A stretch of DNA of 64,000 bases, from NCBI GenBank assembly GCA_944385475.1, contig CALWXJ010000019.1, positions 18,699 to 82,698 of the forward strand, written 5' to 3'. The translations under genes and the position numbers were made by a program. Below, one piece after another: positions 24,769 through 31,548 of this stretch; position 1 is the first letter of the stretch, and each line of letters starts with the position of its first letter. The DNA is from an uncultured Oscillospiraceae bacterium (lineage in GTDB: Bacteria; Bacillota; Clostridia; Oscillospirales; Oscillospiraceae). The notes beneath the pieces are model-generated. The model saw nothing but the letters and a program-made list of their open reading frames with translations. It ran no database searches and was not told the origin of the DNA.

Positions 24769-25529
24769 CATCCACCCCACCTTCTCACCAGAGCGTCCAC
24801 CGCCCGCAACATGACCTTTTCAAATACCACCGCCACCGCCACGATCACAGCGGTCCATGCAAACAGGTCCGGGGTTTGAAAATAGACTTTTGCTGTATAC
24901 AGCCGTTCCCCGATGGTTCCGTCAGGAAGGCCGATGACTTCCGCCGCGGCGCCGGACTTCCAGCAAAGCCCCAGGGCCAGGGACATGGCGGTGCGGAAAT
25001 AGGGCAGGACCGACGGCAGATAGATGTCCCGGAGCTGGCGGGAGAAGGGCACGCGAAACACCCTGGCCATCTCCAGCAGTCCCCGGTCCGTCTGGGCAAT
25101 GCCCTCCGCCACATTGAGGTAAATGGGAGGGAATACCATCAGCGCAGAAATAAAGAGGGAGAGATGCTTCGTATCCAGCCACACCAGGGCCAGAATGATA
25201 AACGATACCACCGGCACCGCCTTGGCCGCGGCCACCAGGGGAGAGAGCAGCTCCCCCATCCGGCGGAAACGGGCGCACAGGGCCGCCGCAGCCACCGCCA
25301 GCAGGCAGGAGAGGAAAAAACCCGCCAGGATGTGTCCTGCGGACCGGCCCACCGTCTGCCAGAAGACGGCGGTGGGCAGCAGCTCCATCAGCCGCGCGGC
25401 GGCGGCCAGGGGCGAGGCCAGCAGCAGCCCCCCGTGGGGGTATGCCGCCTCAAGGGCCATGCTGCCCCCCTGCCAGACCAACAGCCACACCGCTACGGCC
25501 CAGGGGCGAATGGCACCGGCCTTTTTCAA
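24768..25529 (-). CDS. ABC transporter permease (nitrate/sulfonate/taurine type)
   Basis: A 253-residue BPD-type permease with about six membrane segments. The ATPase-coupling (EAA) region appears as IAQTDRGLLEMARVFRVPFSRQLRDIYLPSVLPYF. I chose TTG at 25529 because GGAGGGAGGA lies directly before it; the ATG at 25574 lies inside a hairpin and would add a non-family Cys-rich stretch. It forms the membrane channel of an importer with the neighbouring ATPase and lipoprotein. Confidence 0.85.
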   Translation of the reverse strand: MKKAGAIRPWAVAVWLLVWQGGSMALEAAYPHGGLLLASPLAAAARLMELLPTAVFWQTVGRSAGHILAGFFLSCLLAVAAAALCARFRRMGELLSPLVAAAKAVPVVSFIILALVWLDTKHLSLFISALMVFPPIYLNVAEGIAQTDRGLLEMARVFRVPFSRQLRDIYLPSVLPYFRTAMSLALGLCWKSGAAAEVIGLPDGTIGERLYTAKVYFQTPDLFAWTAVIVAVAVVFEKVMLRAVDALVRRWGG

Positions 25530-25557
25530 AGTTCCTCCCTCCTCTCCGCAGGTGCGG

Positions 25558-25591
25558 CACGCCCCCGCCGTCATGGGGCGGCGGGGGTGTG
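25558..25591 (-). other. Intercistronic hairpin between binding-protein and permease genes
   Basis: CCCCCGCCG (25562-25570) pairs with CGGCGGGGG (25579-25587), and outer bases extend the stem. No T run follows on the minus strand. Such hairpins often protect the upstream mRNA, so that the binding protein is made in excess of the permease. The role here is inferred. Confidence 0.5.
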
Positions 25592-25608
25592 CCTTCCTTT
25601 ATGGGGTT

Positions 25609-26685
25609 TTAAGCGCCGTAATAGAAATCGTCTCCGGGCAGGCTGCCGCCGATGGCGTCAGGCGCCTGGGTCTCCAAAGTCCCCAGGTAACCAGAGAGCT
25701 TATCTTTCATCTCGCTGCCGGTGATGCACACGATGTTGCAGTAGGGCAGTGCCTTCTCCGCCACTGCGGCGGCCTCCACGATCCCATAGTCGGCGATCAG
25801 CTGGGCGGCATCGGCCACATTGGCGTTCACCCACTCCACACTGGCGGCATAATCCTGCAGGAAAGCCTCCACTGCGGCGGGATGCTCCTCCACAAAATCC
25901 TTCCGGGCCACGGTAACGCCGGTAAGCAGGGCGGAATCAAGAGCCAGGGCGTCCCACTCCTCCGTCAGGTCCAGGGCCACCCGCAACCCCTCGATCTTGG
26001 TCTGGGCCACTGTGACAAAGGGCTGGGGCAACAGGGCGATGGTGGCCGCGCCGGAGGCCAGGGCCGCCACGCACTCAGAGTGCTCGTTCTTCCAGTCAAT
26101 GCTCACATCGTTGTCCGGATCGATGCCATTTTGCTCCAGGAGGTACCGCAAAGAGTACTCCGGGGTGGCGTCCTTGCCGGAGGCCACGATGGTCTTCCCC
26201 CGGAGGTCCTCTATGGAGGAGATGGTCTCTCCGTTCTCCACGATATACAAAACACCCAGGGTGTTGACGTTGAGAGCCACAATGTCTCCCTCCGTCTGGT
26301 TATAGAGCACGGCGGCCATATTGGCCGGCACACAGGCTACATCCAGATCCCCCTTCACCAAAGAGGGGGTCACCTCCGTGGCGCTGGCGGCCAGGGTGAA
26401 GGTATATTGCCCAGCAGTGGCGCCTTCCTCGCCGGAATCACTGTCGCTCATCAGCTTCACAAGTCCCATCCCCGTGGGGCCCTGAAGGGCTGCCACCCGG
26501 ACGGAATAGGCCTCTTCCTCTGTGACGGTGGAGTCCTCGCCCTGGTTATCCTGGGTGGTATCCTCTACCTGGGAATCCCCCGTGGAATCCCCCTCATCCT
26601 CCCCAGAGCCGCCGCCACAGGCAGTCAGGGACAGAGCCAGCACCAATGCCAGCCACAGGGCCACGCCCTTTTTCATCAAACGCAT
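25609..26685 (-). CDS. ABC transporter substrate-binding lipoprotein (NMT1/SsuA-like)
   Basis: A 358-residue precursor with a signal peptide and lipobox LTAC (Cys23), then an acidic Ser/Asp/Glu-rich linker (about residues 26-60), then a type-II periplasmic-binding-protein fold (YSVRVAALQGPTGMGLVKLM and VEEHPAAVEAFLQDYAASVEWV). The NMT1/TauA-like family imports sulfonates, nitrate, thiamine precursors or similar small molecules; the ligand here is unknown. It starts 33 nt after the TM1266-family gene and is the first transporter gene of the operon. Confidence 0.88.
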   Translation of the reverse strand: MRLMKKGVALWLALVLALSLTACGGGSGEDEGDSTGDSQVEDTTQDNQGEDSTVTEEEAYSVRVAALQGPTGMGLVKLMSDSDSGEEGATAGQYTFTLAASATEVTPSLVKGDLDVACVPANMAAVLYNQTEGDIVALNVNTLGVLYIVENGETISSIEDLRGKTIVASGKDATPEYSLRYLLEQNGIDPDNDVSIDWKNEHSECVAALASGAATIALLPQPFVTVAQTKIEGLRVALDLTEEWDALALDSALLTGVTVARKDFVEEHPAAVEAFLQDYAASVEWVNANVADAAQLIADYGIVEAAAVAEKALPYCNIVCITGSEMKDKLSGYLGTLETQAPDAIGGSLPGDDFYYGA

Positions 26686-26718
26686 CCTTCGTTCCTCGCT
26701 TTCTTTTCCTCATCTTGC

Positions 26719-26973
26719 TTACAAAGCTTCCTCCGGGGCGTAGACCGTCTTTGCCGTGATGCCCGGCAGACGTCCAATCTTCCCCGACAAGGCGGAGATG
26801 ACGTCGCTTGGGGCGTCCATGGCAACACTGATGATGTTGACGTTCCGCTTCCGATACGGCAGGCCCATTCGACTGATGATGTAAGAGGCATACTGATGCA
26901 GCAGGTCATTCAGCGCTGTCACGCCAGCCCCTTCCCGCACAATAATGGCCAGCACCGCCACACGCGTTTCCAT
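26719..26973 (-). CDS. TM1266-family protein (iron-only hydrogenase system putative regulator)
   Basis: An 84-residue ferredoxin-like (ACT/NikR C-terminal-like) protein. METRVAVLAIIV, HQYASYIISRMGLPYR and VNIISVAMDAPSDVISALSGKIGRLPG match the TM1266 family that accompanies [FeFe]-hydrogenase maturation genes. The ATG at 26973 follows AAAGGAGTGAGG. There are no hydrogenase genes in the window. Instead it is the first gene of an ABC-importer operon, directly behind a leader with an intrinsic terminator. It may bind the imported ligand or a metal; that is speculative. Confidence 0.82.
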   Translation of the reverse strand: METRVAVLAIIVREGAGVTALNDLLHQYASYIISRMGLPYRKRNVNIISVAMDAPSDVISALSGKIGRLPGITAKTVYAPEEAL

Positions 26974-26990
26974 CGACCTCACTCCTTTCA

Positions 26991-27200
26991 AAAAAAAATT
27001 CCCTCCGCCGTTCGGCAGAGGGTCGTCCGCAAAAAGATCCCGTACCTCCATGGCACAAGGCCCTCCCGGCCTGCCGCCGCAGCGGCACCGGCCAGGGTCT
27101 TTCAGCTTTCCACATCTTTTGGCTCGGAGCAAATCCTTCCCGGCAGAACGGCAATATATAGGGGTTGTCCGCCGGTCAGAACCACTTCCCGGCAGCAGGA
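26991..27200 (-). promoter_or_regulatory. Structured leader with intrinsic terminator (attenuator or riboswitch candidate)
   Basis: About 200 nt separate the predicted transcript start (near 27196-27200) from the TM1266 gene. On the minus strand the leader contains a GCCGG...CCGGC hairpin, a long stem built from TGCCGC/GCGGCA flanked by CCGG/CCGG, and finally CCCTCTGCCG-AA-CGGCGGAGGG followed by AATTTTTTTT (27022 down to about 26991). It ends just before the ribosome binding site. Upstream CCGTTC can pair with GAACGG of the terminator, giving a possible alternative fold. No known riboswitch consensus fits with confidence. Confidence 0.6.
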
Positions 27201-27202
27201 AA

Positions 27203-27231
27203 AGCATACCACATCGTTTCTAAAATGTCAA
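27203..27231 (-). promoter_or_regulatory. Strong promoter of the TM1266-ABC operon
   Basis: The -35 is the consensus TTGACA (27226-27231) and the -10 is TATGCT (27203-27208), with a 17-nt spacer on the minus strand. Confidence 0.82.
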
Positions 27232-27322
27232 TCTCTTTTCCGCCTGGGAAAGCAGGGCAGAAAGAGCAGCGTTTTTTTACGTTTTTTTAAGCGCAAACTT
27301 CGGGTATTTGGGGAAAAAGCGT

Positions 27323-27356
27323 CCCGCCTTCGGACCCCGCGGGGTCCGAAGGCGGG
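27323..27356 (-). terminator. Terminator of the zinc-ribbon gene, 34-nt perfect palindrome
   Basis: CCCGCCTTCGGACCCC-GC-GGGGTCCGAAGGCGGG is followed on the minus strand by ACGCTTTTT. It lies 27 nt after the stop at 27384. Confidence 0.8.
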
Positions 27357-27383
27357 TTGTTGGGCATTCTTTCAGCGGGAGCT

Positions 27384-27806
27384 TTACTCCCCCATGGGAG
27401 CGCCGCACTTGGGGCAGAATTTGCTGTCAGACTCGGCGCCGCAGATGGGGCAGATCTTCTTTTTTGCCTCATCCTCCACAGGAGCCTCCTGAGAAAAGGA
27501 GACGTCCTTTTCCGCCTTTTTCGCCTCCAGCTCGGCGATCTTTTCCTTGGCGTCGGAAATGGCCTGCACCAGATCCTTCACCGCGTCAGGGATCTCCCCT
27601 TCGTATTCGTTGACAAACCACTCCCCCACCGTACGGTAGTTCTTGTCGATCTCCCGCTGCTGGCTGGCGATGGCCATGCTGATCTTGGCAGACTCTGCGG
27701 CGTCCTTGGCCTTGTCAGCGGCTACGGCGGCCACATCCTTGGCCTTGTCAGCAGCCACAGCGGCCAAATCCTTTGCCTTCTGGGTAAATTCCTCGAAAAA
27801 AGCCAT
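27384..27806 (-). CDS. Amphipathic-helix protein with C-terminal zinc ribbon
   Basis: A 140-residue protein. Residues about 10-45 are a lipid-binding-like Ala/Lys/Asp helix with an 11-residue tandem repeat (KAKDLAAVAAD, KAKDVAAVAAD, KAKDAAESAK). A Lys/Glu coiled coil follows, and the end is a zinc ribbon, CPICGAESDSKFCPKCG. No signal peptide or membrane segment is present. I start at the ATG at 27806 (MAFFEEF), since related Clostridia proteins begin this way; an ATG at 27821 is also possible. The function is unknown; it may be a membrane-surface or scaffold protein. Confidence 0.7.
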   Translation of the reverse strand: MAFFEEFTQKAKDLAAVAADKAKDVAAVAADKAKDAAESAKISMAIASQQREIDKNYRTVGEWFVNEYEGEIPDAVKDLVQAISDAKEKIAELEAKKAEKDVSFSQEAPVEDEAKKKICPICGAESDSKFCPKCGAPMGE

Positions 27807-27942
27807 AATATGAAACCCCATTTCTCTGCTGAATTTCCCGGCGGAACACCGGGCTGCACACCTGTCCTTTTAAACCTTTTTGATACTTTCAGTATACTGC
27901 AAGTTTTCCTCAAACGCAACCACGATTATACATCCCATTCCT

Positions 27943-29454
27943 TTATAGATCCTCTGCCGTCCAGCTCCGGGACCGCTCCACAGCCCTGCGCCAGCGCAGG
28001 TAGTCCCGGGCGCATTCCGCCTCCTGCCGCTGGGGCAGGAATATATGCTGGCTGCGGCGCAGGCCTTTCAGCTCCCCAAAGTCTGTCCATACTCCCGCGG
28101 CCAGCCCCGCCAGAGCCGCTGCGCCAAAGGCTGTGGTCTCCACCTGGGTGGGCCGGTCCACCGGCAGATGCAAAAGATCTGCCTGGATCTGCATCATCAA
28201 ATCGCTGACAGAGGCCCCACCGTCTACCCGCAGCTCCGTGATGGGACAGGGCGCGTCCTCGCTCATGGCCCGCATCAGATCTGTCACCTGATAGGCAATG
28301 GCCTCCAGCACCGCCCGGGCCAAATGCGCCCGGGTGGTGTCCCGGGTGAGGCCCACGATGGTGCCTCGGGCATACATGTCCCAATAAGGGGCCCCCAGGC
28401 CGGTAAAGGCCGGTACGATAAAAACACCGCCGCTGTCCGGCACGCTTTCAGCCAATCGGTCGCACTCCGGAGCGGAGGAGATGAGCCCCAGCTCGTCCCG
28501 CAGCCACTGAATGGTGCTGCCGGCGTTGAAAACGCTGCCCTCCAGGGCATAGCTCACCTGCCCCCCCACGCACCATCCCACCGATGTCACCAGTCCCGAC
28601 TGGGAACGCACGGCGCTCCCCCCCACATTCATCAGGGTAAAACAGCCTGTCCCATAGGTGTTTTTGGCCTGCCCCGGGGAAAAACACCCCTGGCCAAACA
28701 GCGCCGCCGACTGGTCGCCGGCGCTGCCGCAGATGGGGATGCCCGCCAGATCCTCCAGCCCCGGGATCCCCGGGGCCACGGTGCCATAAAGGGTGCTGTT
28801 GGGCAGGGGCTGGGGCAGCAGAGACATGGGAATCCCCAACTCCCTGCAAAGCACCTCATCCCACGTCAGGGTATGGATATTAAAGAGCATGGTGCGGCAG
28901 GCGTTGGAGTAGTCCGTCACATGGACCTTGCCCCCGGTGAGGTTCCAGATGATCCAGCTGTCCACTGTTCCGGCACACAGCTCCCCCCGCTCCGCCCGGC
29001 GGCGGGCCCCGGGGACATGGTCCAGGATCCAGCGGATCTTTGTGCCGGAGAAATACGCGTCGATCACCAGCCCCGTCCGCTCCTGGACCGGTTCTGCCCA
29101 CCCCTGGTCCTTCAGCCGGTCGCACAGCGGAGCGGTGCGGCGGCACTGCCAGACGATGGCATTGTACACCGGCATACCGGTGGCACGGTCCCAGAGGATG
29201 GTGGTCTCCCGCTGATTGGTGATGCCCACGGCCGCGATCTGCTTGGGGTCGATGTGGGCGGCATCCACCGCCTCGGCCAGCGCCCGGCGTTCCGTCCCCC
29301 AGATCTCCATGGGGTCGTGCTCCACCCAGCCGGGCTGAGGATAGATCTGGCGGAAGGGATGCTGGGCCCGGGAGACGATTTCCCCCGCCCGGTTGAATAA
29401 AATCGCCCGGGAGCTGGTGGTGCCCTGGCCCAGGGCCACGACATAAGGCTCCAT
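27943..29454 (-). CDS. glpK: Glycerol kinase GlpK with substituted N-terminal Asp
   Basis: A 503-residue FGGY-family kinase that phosphorylates glycerol to sn-glycerol-3-phosphate. NQRETT (glycerol-binding Arg-Glu), WIIWNLTGG, the catalytic-base segment GSAGDQSAALFGQ and the C-terminal ADP-binding VDGGASVSDLMMQIQADLL are all present. The opening reads YVVALGQGTTSSR where the family has DQGTTSSR, so the Asp of the first phosphate/Mg motif is Gly (codon GGC). It starts at the ATG at 29454 with AGGAGG upstream. No glpF or glpD is adjacent; a lipase gene is divergent. Confidence 0.92.
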   Translation of the reverse strand: MEPYVVALGQGTTSSRAILFNRAGEIVSRAQHPFRQIYPQPGWVEHDPMEIWGTERRALAEAVDAAHIDPKQIAAVGITNQRETTILWDRATGMPVYNAIVWQCRRTAPLCDRLKDQGWAEPVQERTGLVIDAYFSGTKIRWILDHVPGARRRAERGELCAGTVDSWIIWNLTGGKVHVTDYSNACRTMLFNIHTLTWDEVLCRELGIPMSLLPQPLPNSTLYGTVAPGIPGLEDLAGIPICGSAGDQSAALFGQGCFSPGQAKNTYGTGCFTLMNVGGSAVRSQSGLVTSVGWCVGGQVSYALEGSVFNAGSTIQWLRDELGLISSAPECDRLAESVPDSGGVFIVPAFTGLGAPYWDMYARGTIVGLTRDTTRAHLARAVLEAIAYQVTDLMRAMSEDAPCPITELRVDGGASVSDLMMQIQADLLHLPVDRPTQVETTAFGAAALAGLAAGVWTDFGELKGLRRSQHIFLPQRQEAECARDYLRWRRAVERSRSWTAEDL

Positions 29455-29593
29455 ATGCAGCCTCCTAAGGAAGAGTTCGTCCATTTGTGGTATACTGGGA
29501 GTGAATACGGCGCGGCGGGTATGGCGGCGCCTGTGAATCTGCGGCCGTCTTCCGCAGTTTTGCATAGTATATCACAAGGGGGCAGGATTTGCC

Positions 29594-30526
29594 ATGGTGA
29601 AAACGGAATTCTCTTTTCCCTCCGCAGATGGAAAAACGGCTATCCACGCGGTGAGCTGGCTGCCGGAGCGCCCCCCCTGGGCGGTGGTGCAGGTGGCCCA
29701 CGGAGTGGCGGAGCATATTCTCCGCTATGAGCCTTTGGCCCAGTATCTGACCCAGCGGGGCGTGGCTGTGGCGGGACACGACCACCTGGGCCACGGAGCC
29801 TCTGTGGCGCCGGGAGCGCCGGCGCTGTATTTCGGCCCCCGGGGGAGCTGGGATCTGGTGGTGCAGGACCTGGAGAGGCGCCGCCGCCTCTGCCAGGAGG
29901 CCTGGCCGGGCACGCCTCATGTCCTTTTGGGGCATTCCATGGGCTCCTTCCTTGCCCGTACGCACCTCATCCGGTTCCCCGGCAGCTATAAAGGCGCCAT
30001 CCTCATGGGGACCGGTTTTCTCTCCGGCGCTCAGGTGGCCGCCGGAAAGGCGGTGGCGGCGTGGGAGGTGCGCGCCAGGGGGGCCGATCAGCCCAGCCCG
30101 CTTTTGAACCGTCTGGCTTTTGGGGGTTATAACCGCTCCTTCTCTCCCGCCAGAACAGAATTTGACTGGCTGTCCTGTTCCCGGAAGAATGTGGACGCCT
30201 ATCTGGCCGACCCCCTGTGCGGCGGGATCCCCACGGCGGGCCTTTTCCAGGAGCTGTTTCGGGGCATCGCCTTTATCCAGTCCCCCGGGAACCTTGCCAG
30301 GATGGATCCCTCCACTCCCGTCCTCTTTCTCTCCGGAGCAGAGGACCCGGCGGGAGATTTTGGCAGGGGCGTACGGCGGGCGGAGCGCCGCTTCCGCCGC
30401 TGCGGCGTATCTCAGGTGGACTGCCGCCTGTACCCTGGGATGCGCCACGAGATCCTCAACGAGTCCTCCTCCGGACAGGTTTTAGAGGATATCTACCGGT
30501 GGCTGTGCCGGCACCTGAAAAAATAA
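29594..30526 (+). CDS. Alpha/beta hydrolase, monoacylglycerol-lipase-like
   Basis: A 310-residue serine hydrolase of the Hydrolase_4 (lysophospholipase/monoacylglycerol lipase) group. The oxyanion segment is VQVAHGVAEH, the nucleophile elbow is GHSMGS (Ser about 117), the acid is in LSGAEDPAG and the His is in GMRHEILNE (about 284). There is no signal peptide. It diverges from glpK across 139 nt, where TGGTATACT suggests an extended -10. Releasing glycerol from glycerides for GlpK would be a sensible job, but this is inferred from position. Confidence 0.82.
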   Translation: MVKTEFSFPSADGKTAIHAVSWLPERPPWAVVQVAHGVAEHILRYEPLAQYLTQRGVAVAGHDHLGHGASVAPGAPALYFGPRGSWDLVVQDLERRRRLCQEAWPGTPHVLLGHSMGSFLARTHLIRFPGSYKGAILMGTGFLSGAQVAAGKAVAAWEVRARGADQPSPLLNRLAFGGYNRSFSPARTEFDWLSCSRKNVDAYLADPLCGGIPTAGLFQELFRGIAFIQSPGNLARMDPSTPVLFLSGAEDPAGDFGRGVRRAERRFRRCGVSQVDCRLYPGMRHEILNESSSGQVLEDIYRWLCRHLKK

Positions 30527-30577
30527 CAGGGGCACACAGCGTCACGGGGCCATCCCATAAAATTTTCCCATCTTTGG

Positions 30578-30606
30578 TTGACACCTGAAACGCTTCCTGC
30601 TATGAT
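30578..30606 (+). promoter_or_regulatory. Promoter of the cysE-cysS operon
   Basis: Consensus -35 TTGACA (30578-30583) and -10 TATGAT (30601-30606) with a 17-nt spacer lie directly before the T-box leader. Confidence 0.85.
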
Positions 30607-30850
30607 AAAGAGAGCAAAATTGAATAGCGTGATGATCGGAAAGAGTAACAGTCCACCCAAAGAACAGAGAGGGCGCGTCACCGGCTGCAAGCGGGCCTAC
30701 GGCGGGAACTGCGAAGTGCGTCCGTGAGCGCGGGGGATGCAGAAGCCCCCCGCCCGGCCCCCGTTACGGGCTTCCTTGAGTGATAAATGAGAGTGGAACC
30801 GCGAGTAATCGCCTCTCGTACTTCGGTGCGGGAGGCGCTTTTCTTTTCCT
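30607..30850 (+). ncRNA. T-box leader (probably tRNA-Cys specific)
   Basis: The 5' part contains GGAAAGAGTAACAG and ACAGAGAGGGCG, typical of stem I (kink and AG bulge). The conserved T-box TGGAACCGCG lies at 30794-30803 and pairs with the tRNA acceptor end. The terminator CGCCTCTCGTAC-TTCG-GTGCGGGAGGCG (30810-30837) with CTTTTCTTTT follows. UGC triplets at 30710-30712 and 30717-30719 sit where a cysteine specifier is expected; I cannot fix which is used. Uncharged tRNA-Cys should favour antitermination and cysE-cysS expression. Confidence 0.92.
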
Positions 30851-30877
30851 CCCGCCAACACAAGGAGAGCAACACAC

Positions 30878-31546
30878 ATGGAAAACCCCTTTACCCGTCT
30901 GGGCGGGCTGCTGTCCGCCTACCAGCGCCGCGATCCCGCGGCCCGCAGCAAACTGGAGATCTTTCTCCTCTACCCCGGTGTGCACGCTGTTTTGTACCAC
31001 CGGGCGGCCCATCTGCTCTACCGCCATCACCGGTTCTTTTTGGCCCGGTGTATCTCCCAGTGGAGCCGCTTTTGGACCGGTATCGAGATCCATCCCGGCG
31101 CCACCATCGGCCACCGCCTGGTGATCGACCACGGCATGGGCATCGTCATCGGCGAAACCGCCGAGATCGGCGATGACTGCCTGCTATACCAGGGTGTGAC
31201 CCTGGGAGGCACCGGGAAAGATAAAGGAAAGCGTCATCCCACCATCGGCAATAACGTCCTCATCGGCTCCGGCGCCAAAGTTTTAGGCCCCTTCACTGTG
31301 GGGGACAACAGCCGGATCGCTGCCGGCGCCGTGGTGCTCAGCCCCATTCCTGCCAACGCCACCGCCGTGGGTGTTCCCGCCCGGGTGGCCCGGGTGGACG
31401 GCAAACCAGTCCACTATGCCGATGATGTGGATCAAATTCATGTGGCCGACCCTGTCCTGGAAGAACTGCGGGCGTTGTCCCGCCGGATTTCCGATTTGGA
31501 ACAGCAGCTGGCCAGGAACAACAGTACAGAGGAAAGGACTGCTTAA
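30878..31546 (+). CDS. cysE: Serine O-acetyltransferase
   Basis: A 222-residue CysE that acetylates serine with acetyl-CoA as the first step of cysteine synthesis. It has a short helical N-terminus and a left-handed beta-helix with hexapeptide repeats (GIEIHPGATIG, GIVIGETAEIGDD). The active-site segment is VIDHGMGIVIGETAEIG, and the CoA-binding GTGKDKGKRHPTIG follows. It lies behind the T-box and two bases before cysS. It is shorter than E. coli CysE (273 residues), as usual in Firmicutes. Confidence 0.95.
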   Translation: MENPFTRLGGLLSAYQRRDPAARSKLEIFLLYPGVHAVLYHRAAHLLYRHHRFFLARCISQWSRFWTGIEIHPGATIGHRLVIDHGMGIVIGETAEIGDDCLLYQGVTLGGTGKDKGKRHPTIGNNVLIGSGAKVLGPFTVGDNSRIAAGAVVLSPIPANATAVGVPARVARVDGKPVHYADDVDQIHVADPVLEELRALSRRISDLEQQLARNNSTEERTA

Positions 31547-31548
31547 GC

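Noticed and set aside
27060-27190. FMN or cobalamin riboswitch in the TM1266 leader
   Set aside because: GACCGGCGG and CCGAGCC look like RFN-element pieces and GGGAAG recalls cobalamin landmarks, but the remaining conserved boxes are missing. I keep only an unclassified leader call.
25123-27492. A 789-codon plus-strand frame
   Set aside because: It lies opposite the ABC permease, binding lipoprotein and TM1266 genes, whose domains are clear. It is a composition artefact.
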